The position numbers and the translations under genes are program-made. DNA of 64,000 nt, taken from NCBI GenBank assembly GCA_025024175.1, contig QCXZ01000064.1:16926001-16990000 (forward strand). Reading direction: 5' to 3'. Shown piece after piece: positions 21,906-34,062 of this stretch (its first letter is position 1; each line of letters starts with the position of its first letter). Source of the DNA: Rhyzopertha dominica (lineage: Eukaryota; Arthropoda; Insecta; Coleoptera; Bostrichidae). Under the pieces are notes generated by a model. It did not search any database and had not been told where the DNA came from. It worked only from the letters and a program-made list of their open reading frames with translations.

Positions 21906-24900
21906 ATATAAATGAGTATAGTTTGTTCCTTTGAGTCTTGTAGCGTACGTTTATTCATTGTTGCTTAGGATCCAGATAACATGATTTTTCAATAATAGTG
22001 TACTTGTAATTTATTACCCATCGTGGTTTATATTTATGAACAACTGTTTCAATTTCAGGTTTCCACTGTCTTCTATAAGCTTTGTTATAGCATTCGTTAT
22101 TTCTAACTGGTTATAATTACACCAATCAGCTATCTTTCTACATAATTATACAAAAACAGAGCAACTTATAACACAGCACTGTTTTCTACTAGGTGTTTTG
22201 GATATAGCGGAAGACAAAAAAAAAACTGGATATTGTTGGTAGCACCAACAAGCACCAGCAGTAGAACTCTGTCACATAGCATGCGTAAATATTAAGACCT
22301 ACAATACTGACTCGATTCACAAATGCAGAAAATATTAGTTTAGGTAAGAATTGTAACCTACATCTACAAGGACAAGAATTAAAGACGTCTAAAAATAGCC
22401 AACAAATTCGATAATAGACATTAAGGTTAAATCAACAACTCCAACAAGTAGGGATGCTAACGATACTTCGATTGCCAGCCCTTATATTGATAATTTTTAT
22501 AGATATTTGATATTATATGTAGTATCGCATCAAAAGGTTTAGTAACTATAGCACCATCTACGCGTTAAGTGTAAAAAATACAAAACATCAATATTAATAT
22601 ATATAGAATATAAATGTAAACAGTGCTACAGCATGTACACACGGTGTCTGGAGATTGTTGTCGTCAACGTTCGTAAATTTAACCCTACAATTTGAGGTTA
22701 TTTATAATTTATACAAAGAAACAGGAACATTTCTGCAGTTTCATACTCAGAGTTGCCAGATAAATAGTCCCTTCAAAAGTAGGATAGGATGGAGAAAACA
22801 GTAGATGTGTCTATCCAAAGAGTAGAATTTTGATTACTATGTTTTTATAAACAAAATATAATAACAACAAAACAATAAATTATAATATTGTGCAATAAGG
22901 AAAGAAATAAATTGAAGTAATTTATCTTGTTGCAGGATCTGTTTGTTCGGATTTTGTTGTATACACTTGTATATTTAAGTAGATAAAAACGGGTAAATAG
23001 TACCTGTTTATGTTTTTTGATACACCATCTAGGGACACCAATCGAAATTCCGGTATTCCGTGTATCCATATTTTTTTGACACGGTATTGTTCGGTATCGA
23101 TACTGGCAAGCAAAAATATCGACAATAAAAAAATGTCAATACTTCAGTCAAATTCTACGAGCCCTGCCAACAAGTTACCACATAACTATAGCAAAACGTT
23201 TTACAAAAATTAAACGTGCGGTCTTTACAATGACGCTTCTGCCACTTGATTAACATTCCTAAAGCATAGCATTCTTATTACATTTCTTTTTAAAAACCGT
23301 CTTTGAAGTGCACGTCAACAATTCTGTTAGAAAAACTCGTAACATTTATCCTCATAGAAGGTACCGCAATATCAGAACCACTTGCAAACTGGGACAACCG
23401 CCAATTTAAAGTGTGCTAACGCAATTACTCGTTGTGGCCCCGATTTCTCAAAATGGGATTAGTCTCACAAATGTAACGCATTTTTCATACTGCTCCGCAA
23501 GAAATACAAACCAACGTCTATCAATCTTTTTACAAGACGTCGCCGGCGAACTGTTGTAGTGTTCCGCGGCTTGGGGGACAAAAACAATAGACAACGACAA
23601 CGCCAATTGTGCACTGAACGACGCTTGCAAGTTGCGGCGCTTCGCTTAATGCAGGCCATTTGAGAGGCATTTGCGATAAAGGAATCAGGGTAGTCACAGT
23701 GGACTACGCGAGCGTTAGTGCGTTTCATTTTGCCTGCCTGCTCTCACAGTAGTTGCTATATTCTATCCTAAATATATTATCTACCGTTAGACACCCAACT
23801 ATGACATGTAAATTATGCTGAACATATAAGCCAATGGATGTTTCATTCTAAGATATTTTATAAAGTAGGAACTCAAAAATCACCGTCTTGTCTCCATAAG
23901 GATAAAGAAATCTCAATTCATTAATAGCCTTGGTGAAAAAGGTTGGAGGTTAACTTTTTACGACGCAAATAAACTTCTGACAGAGAAAGGAGAGCATAGT
24001 TTATATACTAGCTATCGAACACGCTGAAAATATGACTGGTAGAATGAACGAACGCGCTGGGTCAAGCGATACCTCCAATGATTATTTTAAGACATGGAAA
24101 AAATACCTATTTGAACAACCTTCCTCTTAATTTTTTTTTAGAAATTTCTGTTAAAGGTTGGCGACTATATTAACTGAGAATTTTTCAAACTTTAAAGCAG
24201 CGGTAAGGGTTCATATCATCTTGACATCATTTGGAATGTTGAAGAAACCGAAACGTGGAATATGTCCTTGTGCTGTTCACCATCAAATGCAACGCTTTAC
24301 TAGGAAAAAGAACCGCTAAATTATTGAAAAACTGCTGTAGTTTATTGCTGGATTGTCATAACAACGTATACAGACAGAATGCTTTCGAGTAACCACTAAC
24401 TAACTAACAGCCCTCCCCGAAAATGCATTTAAGCCAGGGATACTTACACTCAAATAACAATTAATAGAATCGTAGCCATAAAATTCTTAAGCTGAAAGCA
24501 TTACTCTCATGACCTTTAAAGCCTAAACTGATCGATTTCGTCAACGAAATTAGCAGAACCTATTCCTGGGATGTTCCACATGGACGGATAACTAACCTTC
24601 TGAAGTTCAAAAAATGTGTAGACTGAACTATCCGCCGGACTCTCACAAATGAGAAAGTATTCCAGGTCACACAATCTTGTAACTAATATTTAAAGATGAC
24701 CTTCAATTGTGTGTACATCTTTAAGTGATTATTTCCTTCATCTGTTAAATCGAAATTTTGGAAATTCGGTATATGTTTCCTTAATTTTCTGTTCTAAAGT
24801 TTTATTCAAATTCAAATACAACTCGACCATGATAAATTAGCGACTATCATTCTCTCAATTTTTCTCGACTGCACTTCTCCAACATTTGACTCGACCAAAC

Positions 24901-25051
24901 TGGCATTAATAATTTTAGAGAACTTTAGACACTTAAGTAAGAATGCCATCTATCAGCATCACACTGACATGATGACAAAGCCACCTAGCTGCCATTATGG
25001 GATCTACTTCCTAAAGGAAGTGACCTGTAGCCTGACAAATTGGCATGCACC

Positions 25052-25135
25052 TGCATACTTCAATTTGGCGAGCTATAATGATAGCGAAATAGATCTATCT
25101 ACAGTTGGTTGCGGTGCAGATAGCACAGCATAGAC
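25052..25135 (+). ncRNA. Degenerate hammerhead ribozyme
   Basis: Stem II (GCTAT-AATG-ATAGC), GAAA (25086-25089), stem III TAG-AT-CTA and the AUC triplet (ending 25099) are intact. The core, however, reads TTGGCGA (25065-25071) instead of CTGANGA, changing the invariant C3 and A6. The 5' strand of stem I (CTTCAAT side) no longer pairs with TACAGTT. Loss of invariant bases should abolish cleavage. Confidence 0.75.
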
Positions 25136-25305
25136 ATGCATTTTAATGCAGGGTACAGGTTACTTCCTTTAGGAAGTAGATCCTATAATGGCAGCTAGGT
25201 GACTTTGTCACTATGTCAGTACTATGCTGACAGGTGGCATTGCCATCTAAATTCTTACTTACATCATACCAAACCTTTGGTATATAGGCATCTAGGTTGT
25301 ATGCC

Positions 25306-25395
25306 GTGCTGTCTGCACTAGACCTAAACTGCACTGACGAGCTATAACGATAGCGAAATAGATCTATCTGCAGTTGGATGCGGTGCAGACAGCAC
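25306..25395 (+). ncRNA. Type I hammerhead ribozyme, intact core
   Basis: The core CTGACGA is at 25334-25340. Stem II is GCTAT (25341-25345) with ATAGC (25350-25354) and loop AACG. GAAA is at 25355-25358. Stem III is TAG with CTA and loop AT. The AUC triplet ends at 25368. Stem I is AACTGCA (25327-25333) with TGCAGTT (25369-25375). The outer helix GTGCTGTCTGCAC (25306-25318) pairs perfectly over 13 bp with 25383-25395. Compared with the 20.4-kb copy, stem II differs at paired positions (CTGT/ACAG versus CTAT/ATAG), a compensatory change that supports the fold. Confidence 0.9.
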
Positions 25396-28005
25396 AGTAT
25401 AGACATGCATTTTAACTTAAGACACTTATCAAATTATCAATGACAGTTTGGTCTCGACAGTCGCGCACTCCCGAAAAATTGATTACAATAAATATTTGAC
25501 TATTTATCAAGATTTTCTAATATTACCGTTAAAAAACCACATTAGACTAAATCACTGTATATTATTTTGCGTAATATAATGCTTAATAAGTCTTATTTTA
25601 GGCGGTAATGTTAGTTAATGATGATAGCAGCCATTAAAGAAAAGTGTTATTAATGGCACGTTTCCATGAGGTTGAAATAAAGGTTAATAACGATATAAGT
25701 GTGGTTCATTTTTTTTTTAGCAAGTTACTGCAGCCAATAAATTTTAAATACAATTTTCACTATTTCTATTTTTGTTATTTATTTGCAATATTCTCAAACA
25801 ATAAGAAAATGTACCTAAATAGCTATAAGCTAGTGCTGTTGTCTAAATATTTAGAATACGCTAGTAGCATCGTACCAAACCTGAAAGGCAACGCTGTTTG
25901 TTACAAATGTACTGACTGCGGACGCAGAGCAGAGAATCAAAATGTCCCACGTGCAAGCAAGTACTAGTTTGAATTTATGGTTAGATTGGAATGGTGCGGT
26001 AACCATGGCAGCCACATATAGCAACCGTGTAGGGCATAAAGCTTGCACCCATGTAATCTTGGTTGTCTAAGCTTGCAAAAAATAACAGAAGCTAGTTAGA
26101 GTAAGGAAAGTGTGCATGCTATATGTGACGTAGTTATAATATACATGATACATATTAATGGGGTACTTGCACTAAATTTCATTTTTTGAAAAATCTGGCA
26201 TAATTCAATGGTCATTATTAAGTTTATTTTACAGACGAAAAGCTAGCAATTGAAAATGCATAAAATTATTAATTAAAGATTGCATTTGGCCTTTATATTT
26301 CACGTGACATCAAAACGATGTCTACGTCACTATAGTTAAGTCAGTTATGCGCATACTCGACGCCCGCAAAACGTAAACAAACGTATAAACGCTGAAACAA
26401 CGTGTGACGAGTGGCAATGACCTCCAAAAGTAGAAGGGCATGCGACGTTCCCTTTAACTTGTTTATTTGGGCTATTCTGACGTCATAGCAATTCAGTGAT
26501 CGTTTTGGCGCGCAGATGATGGTTTCAAATTTTAACATAATTAAAAAATACTTTGCACACGTAATTATATGACCAGGACGATTAAATTAAGTACATAAAA
26601 TTTTTTTTGTGCAAGTAGCTCATTGAATTTAACTTGGGTGAGCGTCATCCTAGAGCCCGCCTTCAGGAGTCGTCACTGACTTAGGAGATTAAAAAGTCAA
26701 TAAAAAATTTAGTATACTATACGTCTGGAAACAACCTTAACATGCAATTAATTTAATTGCTTTACAATGACATTGGTCCGCAGGTTTCATCTAAACGGTT
26801 ACTATAGAACTGGAGTAATCTATTTATGGAATTGAACTATTATATAGTATTTTATTAAATTTTTAAGGTGACATTGATCTATCCGCTCTAAAAGTAGCAT
26901 TAAATTTCTATCGTCGGCTGCGAGTAACACAAACGTGTCCTTTGCTGGGCAAGAAACTTTCACATCAATTATAGAGCAAGGGACATAACCCAATAACAAA
27001 GGAGAAGTGGCCAATAAATTCTCTATAGAGTTAGTACATTCGATCTGGTGTTCTCACAGGACAGAACAGGTCGTGAGCGCTGAATGAAAATAATGGAGTG
27101 CTTTCAGGGTTTCAATGGTGTTAGACGACATGTTAGTAATCCTATCTGTCCAATAAGGTTCAAGTTATTGCAGCGTATGCTATCCCCGTAGATAGATATT
27201 ACGCAGCTATAATTCAATAGACCCGGCTATGTAAGGCACCTGGATAATAAACTAATTAGGTAATTAACGTATTCAGGGAATTTCATTAATGTGCTTGGTG
27301 TAATAGACGTGTTTTAGATAAGCAACATGGGCTTTATAGTTAACCGAATGGTGCGGTGCGCGAAGCACTTCGTAGACAGATTCCGCCCGTTACATATTCA
27401 TGATGTTCTTTGTGTGTCGCTGAATCAAACTGGGAAACTTCCAGCAAGTTTCCACTTTGGGGAGGCGACTGGGACATTACGGCTTGTCGATCCAAAGTGA
27501 TATGCTTTGCTTATTGGAAGTCACTGTTATTGCTCGACTGCAACCTGCAGTAGAGCTTTTGGGTTTGCTGAGCGTAGTTTTGGGTGTAATGAAGTTAAAA
27601 ACATTTAATGACAAAAATATGATACATAATTGGAAAATTATGAGGAATAAGAAATATCTAAAGTGTGACTGAACGACAATCGAACACGTGGGAATGAACG
27701 AAACATGCAGCAATAGCCTCTTCGCGCTAGAGTAACAGAAACCCCTTTGCGCACGCTCACACGTCAAGGTCAAGTATATTTTAATGCTTGGTCATCCATG
27801 TTAATAAGCAAATAAGGAATACAGTGTACAAATCAGATATACTCTTTCTCTTTTTCATTGGCAGTAATCGGTTAGAGTATAAAAATCCATGGTGTCTACA
27901 TTTTTGATAAAAATCTATATGAAAAAGGTTAGTCATTCAAAGTAATCTTATTTCGCCTTGCTTTTTTTCGTTGCACCTTTCCAATGGGCTTAATCGTTCA
28001 CTGTA

Positions 28006-28130
28006 TGTAGGTCCCTGTACATACCGCCCGTAGCAATCTGTGTCGTAGTTCGTAAAGCCATCTCTAGATGGCTGATAGGCGATTTACACAAAATGACTCC
28101 CAAAGTGCGGCATAATAAAACATGTCCACA
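28006..28130 (+). repeat. Interspersed repeat, also at 55541-55665
   Basis: Similarity to 55541-55665 covers ATGTAGGT, GTGTCGTAGTTCGTAA versus ATGTCGTAGTTCGTAA, CTAGATGGCTGATAGGCGATT versus a close match, ACAAAATGA and AAGTGCGGC. It includes a perfect GCCATCT-CT-AGATGGC type hairpin near 28057-28072. The family is not recognised. A third copy at 40160-40284 is simply this one in copy B. Confidence 0.6.
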
Positions 28131-31007
28131 CCTCCCGTGTCTGTTTTAACCCGGTAAGTACCTTTTTAGATAATCTGTATTTACTGAGAATTAACAGATG
28201 ACATTGCGCTGTATAAAAATTTATGTTTAAGGACCATTTCATGTATATATAAAACAATGCGACGATTTGATTTCTGGTTTTTGCATGTCTGTGTACATTC
28301 ATATTGCCTAAAGACAAAGCCGTTGCTTCCCTGTGACTAAACTCTTGTTCTCATAAATAAAATGCAACTGGTTTAATGCATAAGAGAAATTAGAAGGTAG
28401 TGGAGGATGCAGATTATGGCACAGTAATGAAATCTCTAATTTGAAAAAAAAACATTGCAAGCACCAGAAAATGTTGGGCGGCTAGTATTCCTCATTAGTA
28501 GGCTATAAAAGTTGTGATGTTCAGTATGAGTATGTGAATCACCCAAAACTGGTCTTCTGGAGTAGGAGCAGTTTGCAGATACATTTTATACGTAACATTA
28601 AATTTCTTACGGAAAATGAGGTGTCCTGATTAACATGAGAAATAAAGTAACTGCAAACACTTCGTCTTAGCAACATTGATTGTTGCCTTCTTCCCCACAA
28701 AAAATAACAATTCTTTAAAATAAACACAGAGTATATTTATTTAAGTATCTTGGAAGCGCATGTTAAAAGCGAATTCCTGGTTGTGCAATGGTGGTGATAT
28801 TTAAACAAACGCTACAATGAATTCAAAATTTATTTCTAAATCATTACTTTTGATAATCTGCCAAGAAAATAGTTTAAATTTGTTGAATACAGTAGTTAGC
28901 CGTCGGGCCTCTAGTGTTCTCTTTTAGAAATTAGGTTTAAAATGAATGATGGTATGAATGAACGAAAGACATATAAATTTTGTTTTAAGGTGGATGCATT
29001 TGTATGGCTGACATAGTGCATTATCATTATCTTCTGCTGATGCCTTTGTGCTTAGCTTACTGTATAGTTGTATATTAATAATGTAATGAGAAGATATTTA
29101 TGTTTCTCGCTTAGTATAAAGTGAATGTTTAATTTTCAAAGAACTTCGATTATACCAGCTTAAATCTGCGCTCACAAAAGAGCATGGAATAATAGCATAA
29201 TAAAGCCGCTAAAATGATTTAAATCAGTTACTGTATTAAATGACTGAGCCACTTGACATTTCCATCTTTTTACTATAGAGGGCGGGCCCCTCGTACGGAA
29301 GGGGTGCTTTTGTGTAGGGCAAACCGCGGAGGTCAAGAGGCGGAAACAGCCATTTGTCTCAAGGCAGACCGGGTGCAATACATAAATGAGCTCGGCTTAG
29401 AGGTGGGAACGAGTCCTTAAGAAAGACGACTGTCAAATAAAATATTACGGGATAACAAATATTCAGACCTTTCGCTATGACAGCGGTTGCCGTACAGAAA
29501 TGTACAGTGATGAGCGCTGGCATATTTATGTGGATAAATCCCGAACCTTTTGACATAGTAATAATTTTGTAGTTGCCAATTTATTTAATTTTATAGTAAT
29601 GCAAATAGAAACTTATATAAATATCGGCTGTATATGTGCTAGATTTCGTAAAGAATTTTTAAGTTCTGATGTGCGGTAATCATATTGGATGAACGGCCAA
29701 ACTGAGTTTACATCACAGAAAAGTATATTCTGTGGCTTCACTGGATCCCCGTGTATAAGCCTTAATTTGCTTCAGTAGTCTTCCATCGTAATCTGTCAAC
29801 TAAAACTTTTCTCGCAGAAGTTGACCAAAGCGCTCTAGTCCTTTGCCTTTCTCCTATATGCATCGTACCATTTAAGTGCTCTGTCTGTGAATATATCCAA
29901 AGCTGGCGTATAAAGCTTTTTCTTAGATACATCTCGAGCAATTGTTAACCCTTCGAGTTGCTCTAAACCTGCATTCAACGATATGTTTTCCGCTCCACTA
30001 AAATAAGAGATCCATTTTGCTACGGTAATACTCTATGGTTTACACCTTCTTCCTGAGAATGATTTATTATTGATTAATTGTAACTGCTCTATTTCGGCGA
30101 AGTGGAATTATTATCAGAATTATCATCTACCTAACGACGAGGGAATAATTATGACATCATTGCCGCCCAGATTATCGTTACAATTAAATAATCTTTTTTT
30201 TGTTCCCAAAACTATCAGCGTTGTCGCTGATGTAATAGATGTAATTTTAAGAACTTTGCTGTACTGGACTAGTCATTTATTTGGTAATATACACACTTTA
30301 CACCATTTGCTTGACTTTACTGTGTGGAGTCACTTGAAGTTAATCAGTCGGAATGTTAGAATTGTAGCATAATACTTATAATTATCGTACTTTATAATTT
30401 TGTTGATTATATTTAAAGAGATATTTCATTTTGTAACTAGCAGGAATAACCAAATTTTGCAAATACACAGACTTGCATTACATCATAAAACATAGGTCCA
30501 AGCAGACCTCAAAAGTGATAATTATATGTCTCACGGTACCTATTGAAATCTCCAATATATAGGTACAGCCTGCGCTGTATCCTGAATTAGTACTTCTGTT
30601 GGTTTGTACATATGCTGGTGAATAATGTTTCTTCATTTGGTATCATCATCATGTGGATGCCTTCCAGGGCTAATGTTGAGACGAGCTATTGTCACTTTTG
30701 TTGCAGACATACCGATCAAGTCACACCTTTGAATTCAGTTTTTTTAGTCCTGTTTTGTTAGTAGTTAATACTATGGGTAATTCGATAACATACTGGAAAA
30801 AGTTGGGAGTCGTAGCAGGGTTAGAACTATAGTCGTGAGCTTGTTGTCCTGATTCGGGTCTAATGGCCGTCGTCGGTTGGAATTGCTTCCTAACGTTCGC
30901 TAGCACGAGTGGCAAGCTTCTTCAGAGGTCCTTCCATCTCCGGTGCTGTACTGTAGACTGTTAACATAACAGCTTTTCTTTTAAGGGACATTCTAACCCT
31001 TTCCAGA

Positions 31008-31107
31008 NNNNNNNNNNNNNNNNNNNNNNNNNNNNNNNNNNNNNNNNNNNNNNNNNNNNNNNNNNNNNNNNNNNNNNNNNNNNNNNNNNNNNNNNNNNNN
31101 NNNNNNN
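31008..31107. other. Assembly gap (100 N)
   Basis: Exactly 100 Ns, the usual placeholder for a gap of unknown size. It separates copy A of the 9.1-kb repeat from the truncated errantivirus. Confidence 0.99.
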
Positions 31108-31279
31108 TACAACAATGTTCAAAGAAATATTTAGACCAAACATGAACATATGCAATATTCTCAAAAGAACAAGAATTAATTAAAGCTGTCCAAATTTCAG
31201 CAAAACATTTCTCAATAATAATGTAAAAATCTTTATTAGCACTAAATATCATAAAGATATTCTAAAAGAGGAGGACAGA

Positions 31280-32323
31280 AGGACATAATAACTAGCTATC
31301 ATAGTGAAACACATTACTGGAATCAATGAAAACTTATTCAAAACTACGTTCAGAATACTTTGCCTAATATGAAAGATATGATAGTTCACGAAATTAACAC
31401 TTGCGACCTTTGCTTACAAGCCAAATATGAGAGAAATCCCTATAAAGTTAAGCTGGGAGTCCATGTTAGCAAGAAACCATTTGACACTATTCACTTAGAT
31501 ACGTTTACTTTCCAAAACTGTAAATTCCTAACAATAATTGACTCTTTCTCAAAATACGCCCAAGCTTATTATGTAAAAGATGGCACAGGCAATAACTATC
31601 TTAAATAAGTTAAGGCATTACTTTAGTCACCATAATACCCAAAACGAATCGTCTGCGATGAAGGCCGTGAATCTTCAATAGAACACTCAAAGAATATTGC
31701 AATATGCACAAAATAGAATTACACTTTACCACCGTAAATAACCCGAATTCAAATAGTCCCATAGAAAGACTTCATTCTACATTAGTCGAAAAATTACGTA
31801 TTTTACGACTTAAAAACCCTAAGGAAACTCCCCAAAATCAAATGATTACGGCAATCTTAATCTACAATCAATCAATTCATCAGCCACTGGTTTTACTCCG
31901 TTTTCACTGCTGTATGGCCCATATGAACATGAAAATGATTTCGATGTAAATTTAACTATTTATGAAGAATATAACAATAGACGTAAACAGGAACTAATAC
32001 CATTTCTCAAAGAAGTTTATGATAAAACCTTCCAGAAAGAACAAAAGGTCTTAGCACAAAGAAATGCAAATAGAGAACCGGAACCCGAAATTAACACAGA
32101 TACTTCAGTTTTTGTTAAAAAGAATAAACCAGGAAAAACTGATCCCCTTTACGAGAAAATTAACGTAACTAATAGAAAGAAAACAAAAATTATAGGTAAA
32201 TCGACCAAAAACAAAATCACTAACTCGCATGTACGTAAAATAAAAAGATTAAGAAAAGTCCCTTCGTTACAGGCTAATCGTGTGGACGACGCCATCCCGT
32301 CAACTTCACGTCAAACCAATTAA
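31280..32323 (+). pseudogene. Errantivirus integrase, broken
   Basis: Remnants of the HHCC zinc finger lie at about 31295-31415 (TCATAGTGAAACACATTACTGG codes the His pair; C..C in NTCDLCLQAKYERNP). The first catalytic Asp is in IHLDTF (about 31492-31509), and TIIDSFSKYAQAYY follows. The second Asp lies near 31655-31665 in a CDEG context. The Glu lies in [15 protein letters not shown] (ORF 31704-31949). The C-terminal part is open from about 31889 to the stop at 32321 in a different frame. Breaks: a stop near 31324, a stop after 31605, and a frameshift near 31890. The enzyme is inactive. Confidence 0.85.
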
Positions 32324-32565
32324 CACAAATGGATATTTTAAAGAAGTTATAGGCGAAACAAAAATTTTCGATCACTTTCACAAATTTATTTCTCCATAAA
32401 TTTAACCCAACTCGAATGCGCTGTTCGGAAATTAGCACAAAACATGGTAATAATAGAACACAAGACAAGAAATGACACTCTTTTACGAAATCAATATCAA
32501 ACATTAAAAAGAGAAATCGAAAGCTCAGAAAATATCCTGGAAAAGTTAACACATTTTAGAGTTAA

Positions 32566-33897
32566 AGAGGCTTAGTAAACGTCTTAGGAAAAACTATAAA
32601 ATTCATAACTGGAAATTTAGATAATGATGACCTGGCAAATATTAATCAGAACCTAGAAATACTGTCCAAGACACAAAAGCAGGAAATAAGTAGACTAAAT
32701 GAATTGACATCATTTGCAGCTCACGTTACTCAGCGATACAATGAAGACATTTCAAAATTAAATCACAATATGGATGAGACTGCCAAAGCAATCAATTTAA
32801 TTCAGTCAAAATTCGAAACCCTTCAAGTAATCAATCATGAAATTTTTAATGCAATAAGAGTCCGCGATTTCATTAATTGTATGGAACGCACAATTAATTT
32901 AGCAAAACTAGAGACACCTAATTTAGAACTATTTACCAGATCAGACCTTGCAGATATTAATCAACACTTAATGAGGGAATACGATGAAAATCAGATCTTA
33001 TACACAAATAATACACACCTGTTTGAAGTATTGGACCACTCAAAAATATTATTGATGATAACAAATAAATCAGTAATAATGGTACTGAAGATACCGATCC
33101 TAAAACCCACATCGTTCATTTACTCCAGAATATATCCGATCCCAAATACTAAAAACAAAATTATACTATTACCTGCCAAATATTTCCTACAATCCAATCA
33201 GTCCGAATTATGGTCCAACGACTGCAGAAACCTCCACAATCAGTCTCTATGTCATAACACGCTGAAGAATGAAAAATGCTCATTGGAAAATTTAAATACA
33301 TGCCAGGCAGCTGAAACTACTAACGACTATCGAATAATTCAACAAATGGAAAACACAGCCCTAATGGTTAGCACAAAACAACCATTAGAACTCATAGAAA
33401 ACTGCGAATACCAAGTGCAAAAACTGACAGTGCAATACAATGTGCTCATATCCTCATCATGCAGCATAATTATAGAAAATACAATATTCAGAAAGCCAGG
33501 ATTCAACAGAACCATAATCTTGCCAGAAGTAGAAGACATCACACTGACTCATCGGTACGAAGTTCTCCTAAAAGAAGAACATCTCCAGGACCTCCAGAAG
33601 CTCCAAGAAGAAGCCAGATTTATAAAATCCAAGTCGATAATTTTCAATCCACTTGTACATTATACTCACTATTCTGCTACAGCTATAATCTTTGTTGTAA
33701 TTGTAATTTGCATCATAGTGCTTTGTTATTTCAGGAACAATGTTTATAAAAATTTATGTAAGAAGCGAAATGTTGTTAATATTTCAGCAAAAGAATTTGT
33801 TCAACTTTATCCAAAATTGAGCGCGGACGCTCAAGACCAAGGGGAGAGGAGTTACGTGTCTGAAAGCCCAGACGCCACCCCTAAGTGCATGGACTAG
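32566..33897 (+). pseudogene. env: Errantivirus envelope gene, 5' part broken
   Basis: An open frame of about 443 codons runs from 32566 to the stop at 33895-33897. It has several N-glycosylation sites, paired cysteines around 33220-33310, and a transmembrane helix at about 33680-33735 (AIIFVVIVICIIVLCYF) followed by a basic cytoplasmic tail. This is the layout of the membrane-anchored part of F-like envelope proteins of insect errantiviruses. A stop at 32563-32565 lies immediately before it, and the upstream region (32324-32562), which should hold the surface part and start codon, is broken by stops. No ATG near the start is convincing. The last 48 bp lie inside the 3' LTR. Confidence 0.8.
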
Positions 33898-34062
33898 ATA
33901 ATAGGAACATTTAGATAACACCTACGTATTTAAGCCATAGGGAGTAAACATCCCTAACTCAGTATAATTCATGTGTTAGACTTGTTATGCTGCTGTTCAT
34001 TTCTCTGTAACTTGTAATAAAAACTTTTTAAAAACACAAGTTCACGGAGAGATTATTTAACT
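33850..34062 (+). repeat. Errantivirus 3' LTR
   Basis: It begins AGTTACGTG right after a purine tract (AAGGGGAGAGG, about 33839-33849) and ends TTTAACT, giving the AGTTA...TAACT inverted ends of gypsy-group LTRs. It is 213 bp long. It contains the env stop, a TAGGGA...TCCCTA hairpin near 33938-33956, and a possible polyadenylation signal AATAAA near 34017. The precise end is supported by homology to copy A resuming at the next base. Confidence 0.8.

Larger units (their letters stand above)
24938..25414 (+). mobile_element. Compound retrozyme-like element with two hammerhead units
   Basis: It is flanked by ACTTAAG (24931-24937 and 25415-25421), a possible 7-bp target duplication. There are three parts. 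First, a leader plus decayed ribozyme unit ending GACATGCATTTTA (24938-25145). Second, an inverted copy of the leader (about 25147-25262, about 85% like 24938-25035). Third, a ribozyme unit with an intact core ending in the same GACATGCATTTTA (25263-25414). The two cleavage positions would be 25099 and 25368, so a unit length of 269 nt. Strong internal hairpins, such as TACCAAA-CC-TTTGGTA near 25268, make the RNA highly structured. No protein is encoded. Confidence 0.7.
21906..31007 (+). repeat. 9.1-kb repeat, copy A (ends at assembly gap)
   Basis: The sequence recurs at 34063-43168 with an offset of about 12157 bp. By eye the only differences are about 15 single-base length changes, nearly all in homopolymer runs and crowded toward the end of this copy (30580-31000). 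I saw no substitutions. Copy A runs directly into 100 Ns. It holds the ribozyme element at 24938-25414 and the repeat at 28006-28130. Apart from these it has no recognisable gene. A small minus-strand frame at 23465-23728, rich in Arg and Cys, is of unknown meaning. This is best explained as unmerged overlapping contigs or haplotypes rather than a true duplication. Confidence 0.9.
31108..34062 (+). mobile_element. Endogenous errantivirus-type retroelement, 5' truncated at the gap
   Basis: From left to right: decayed sequence before integrase, broken integrase (31280-32323), env (32566-33897) and a 213-bp 3' LTR (33850-34062). The sequence after the LTR starts ATAT, which is also the unoccupied site in copy A (21906-21909), so ATAT is probably the 4-bp target site. 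Gag, protease, reverse transcriptase and the 5' LTR are missing, presumably in the gap. Errantiviruses are insect gypsy-group elements with an envelope gene. This copy is defective. Confidence 0.85.

Noticed and set aside
22452..23130. TAGGGATGCTAACGATAC at 22452 as the end of a second hAT-like element, with CGGTATCGATACTGGCA at about 23090
   Set aside because: No matching inverted end or 8-bp duplication could be found, so the element cannot be delimited.
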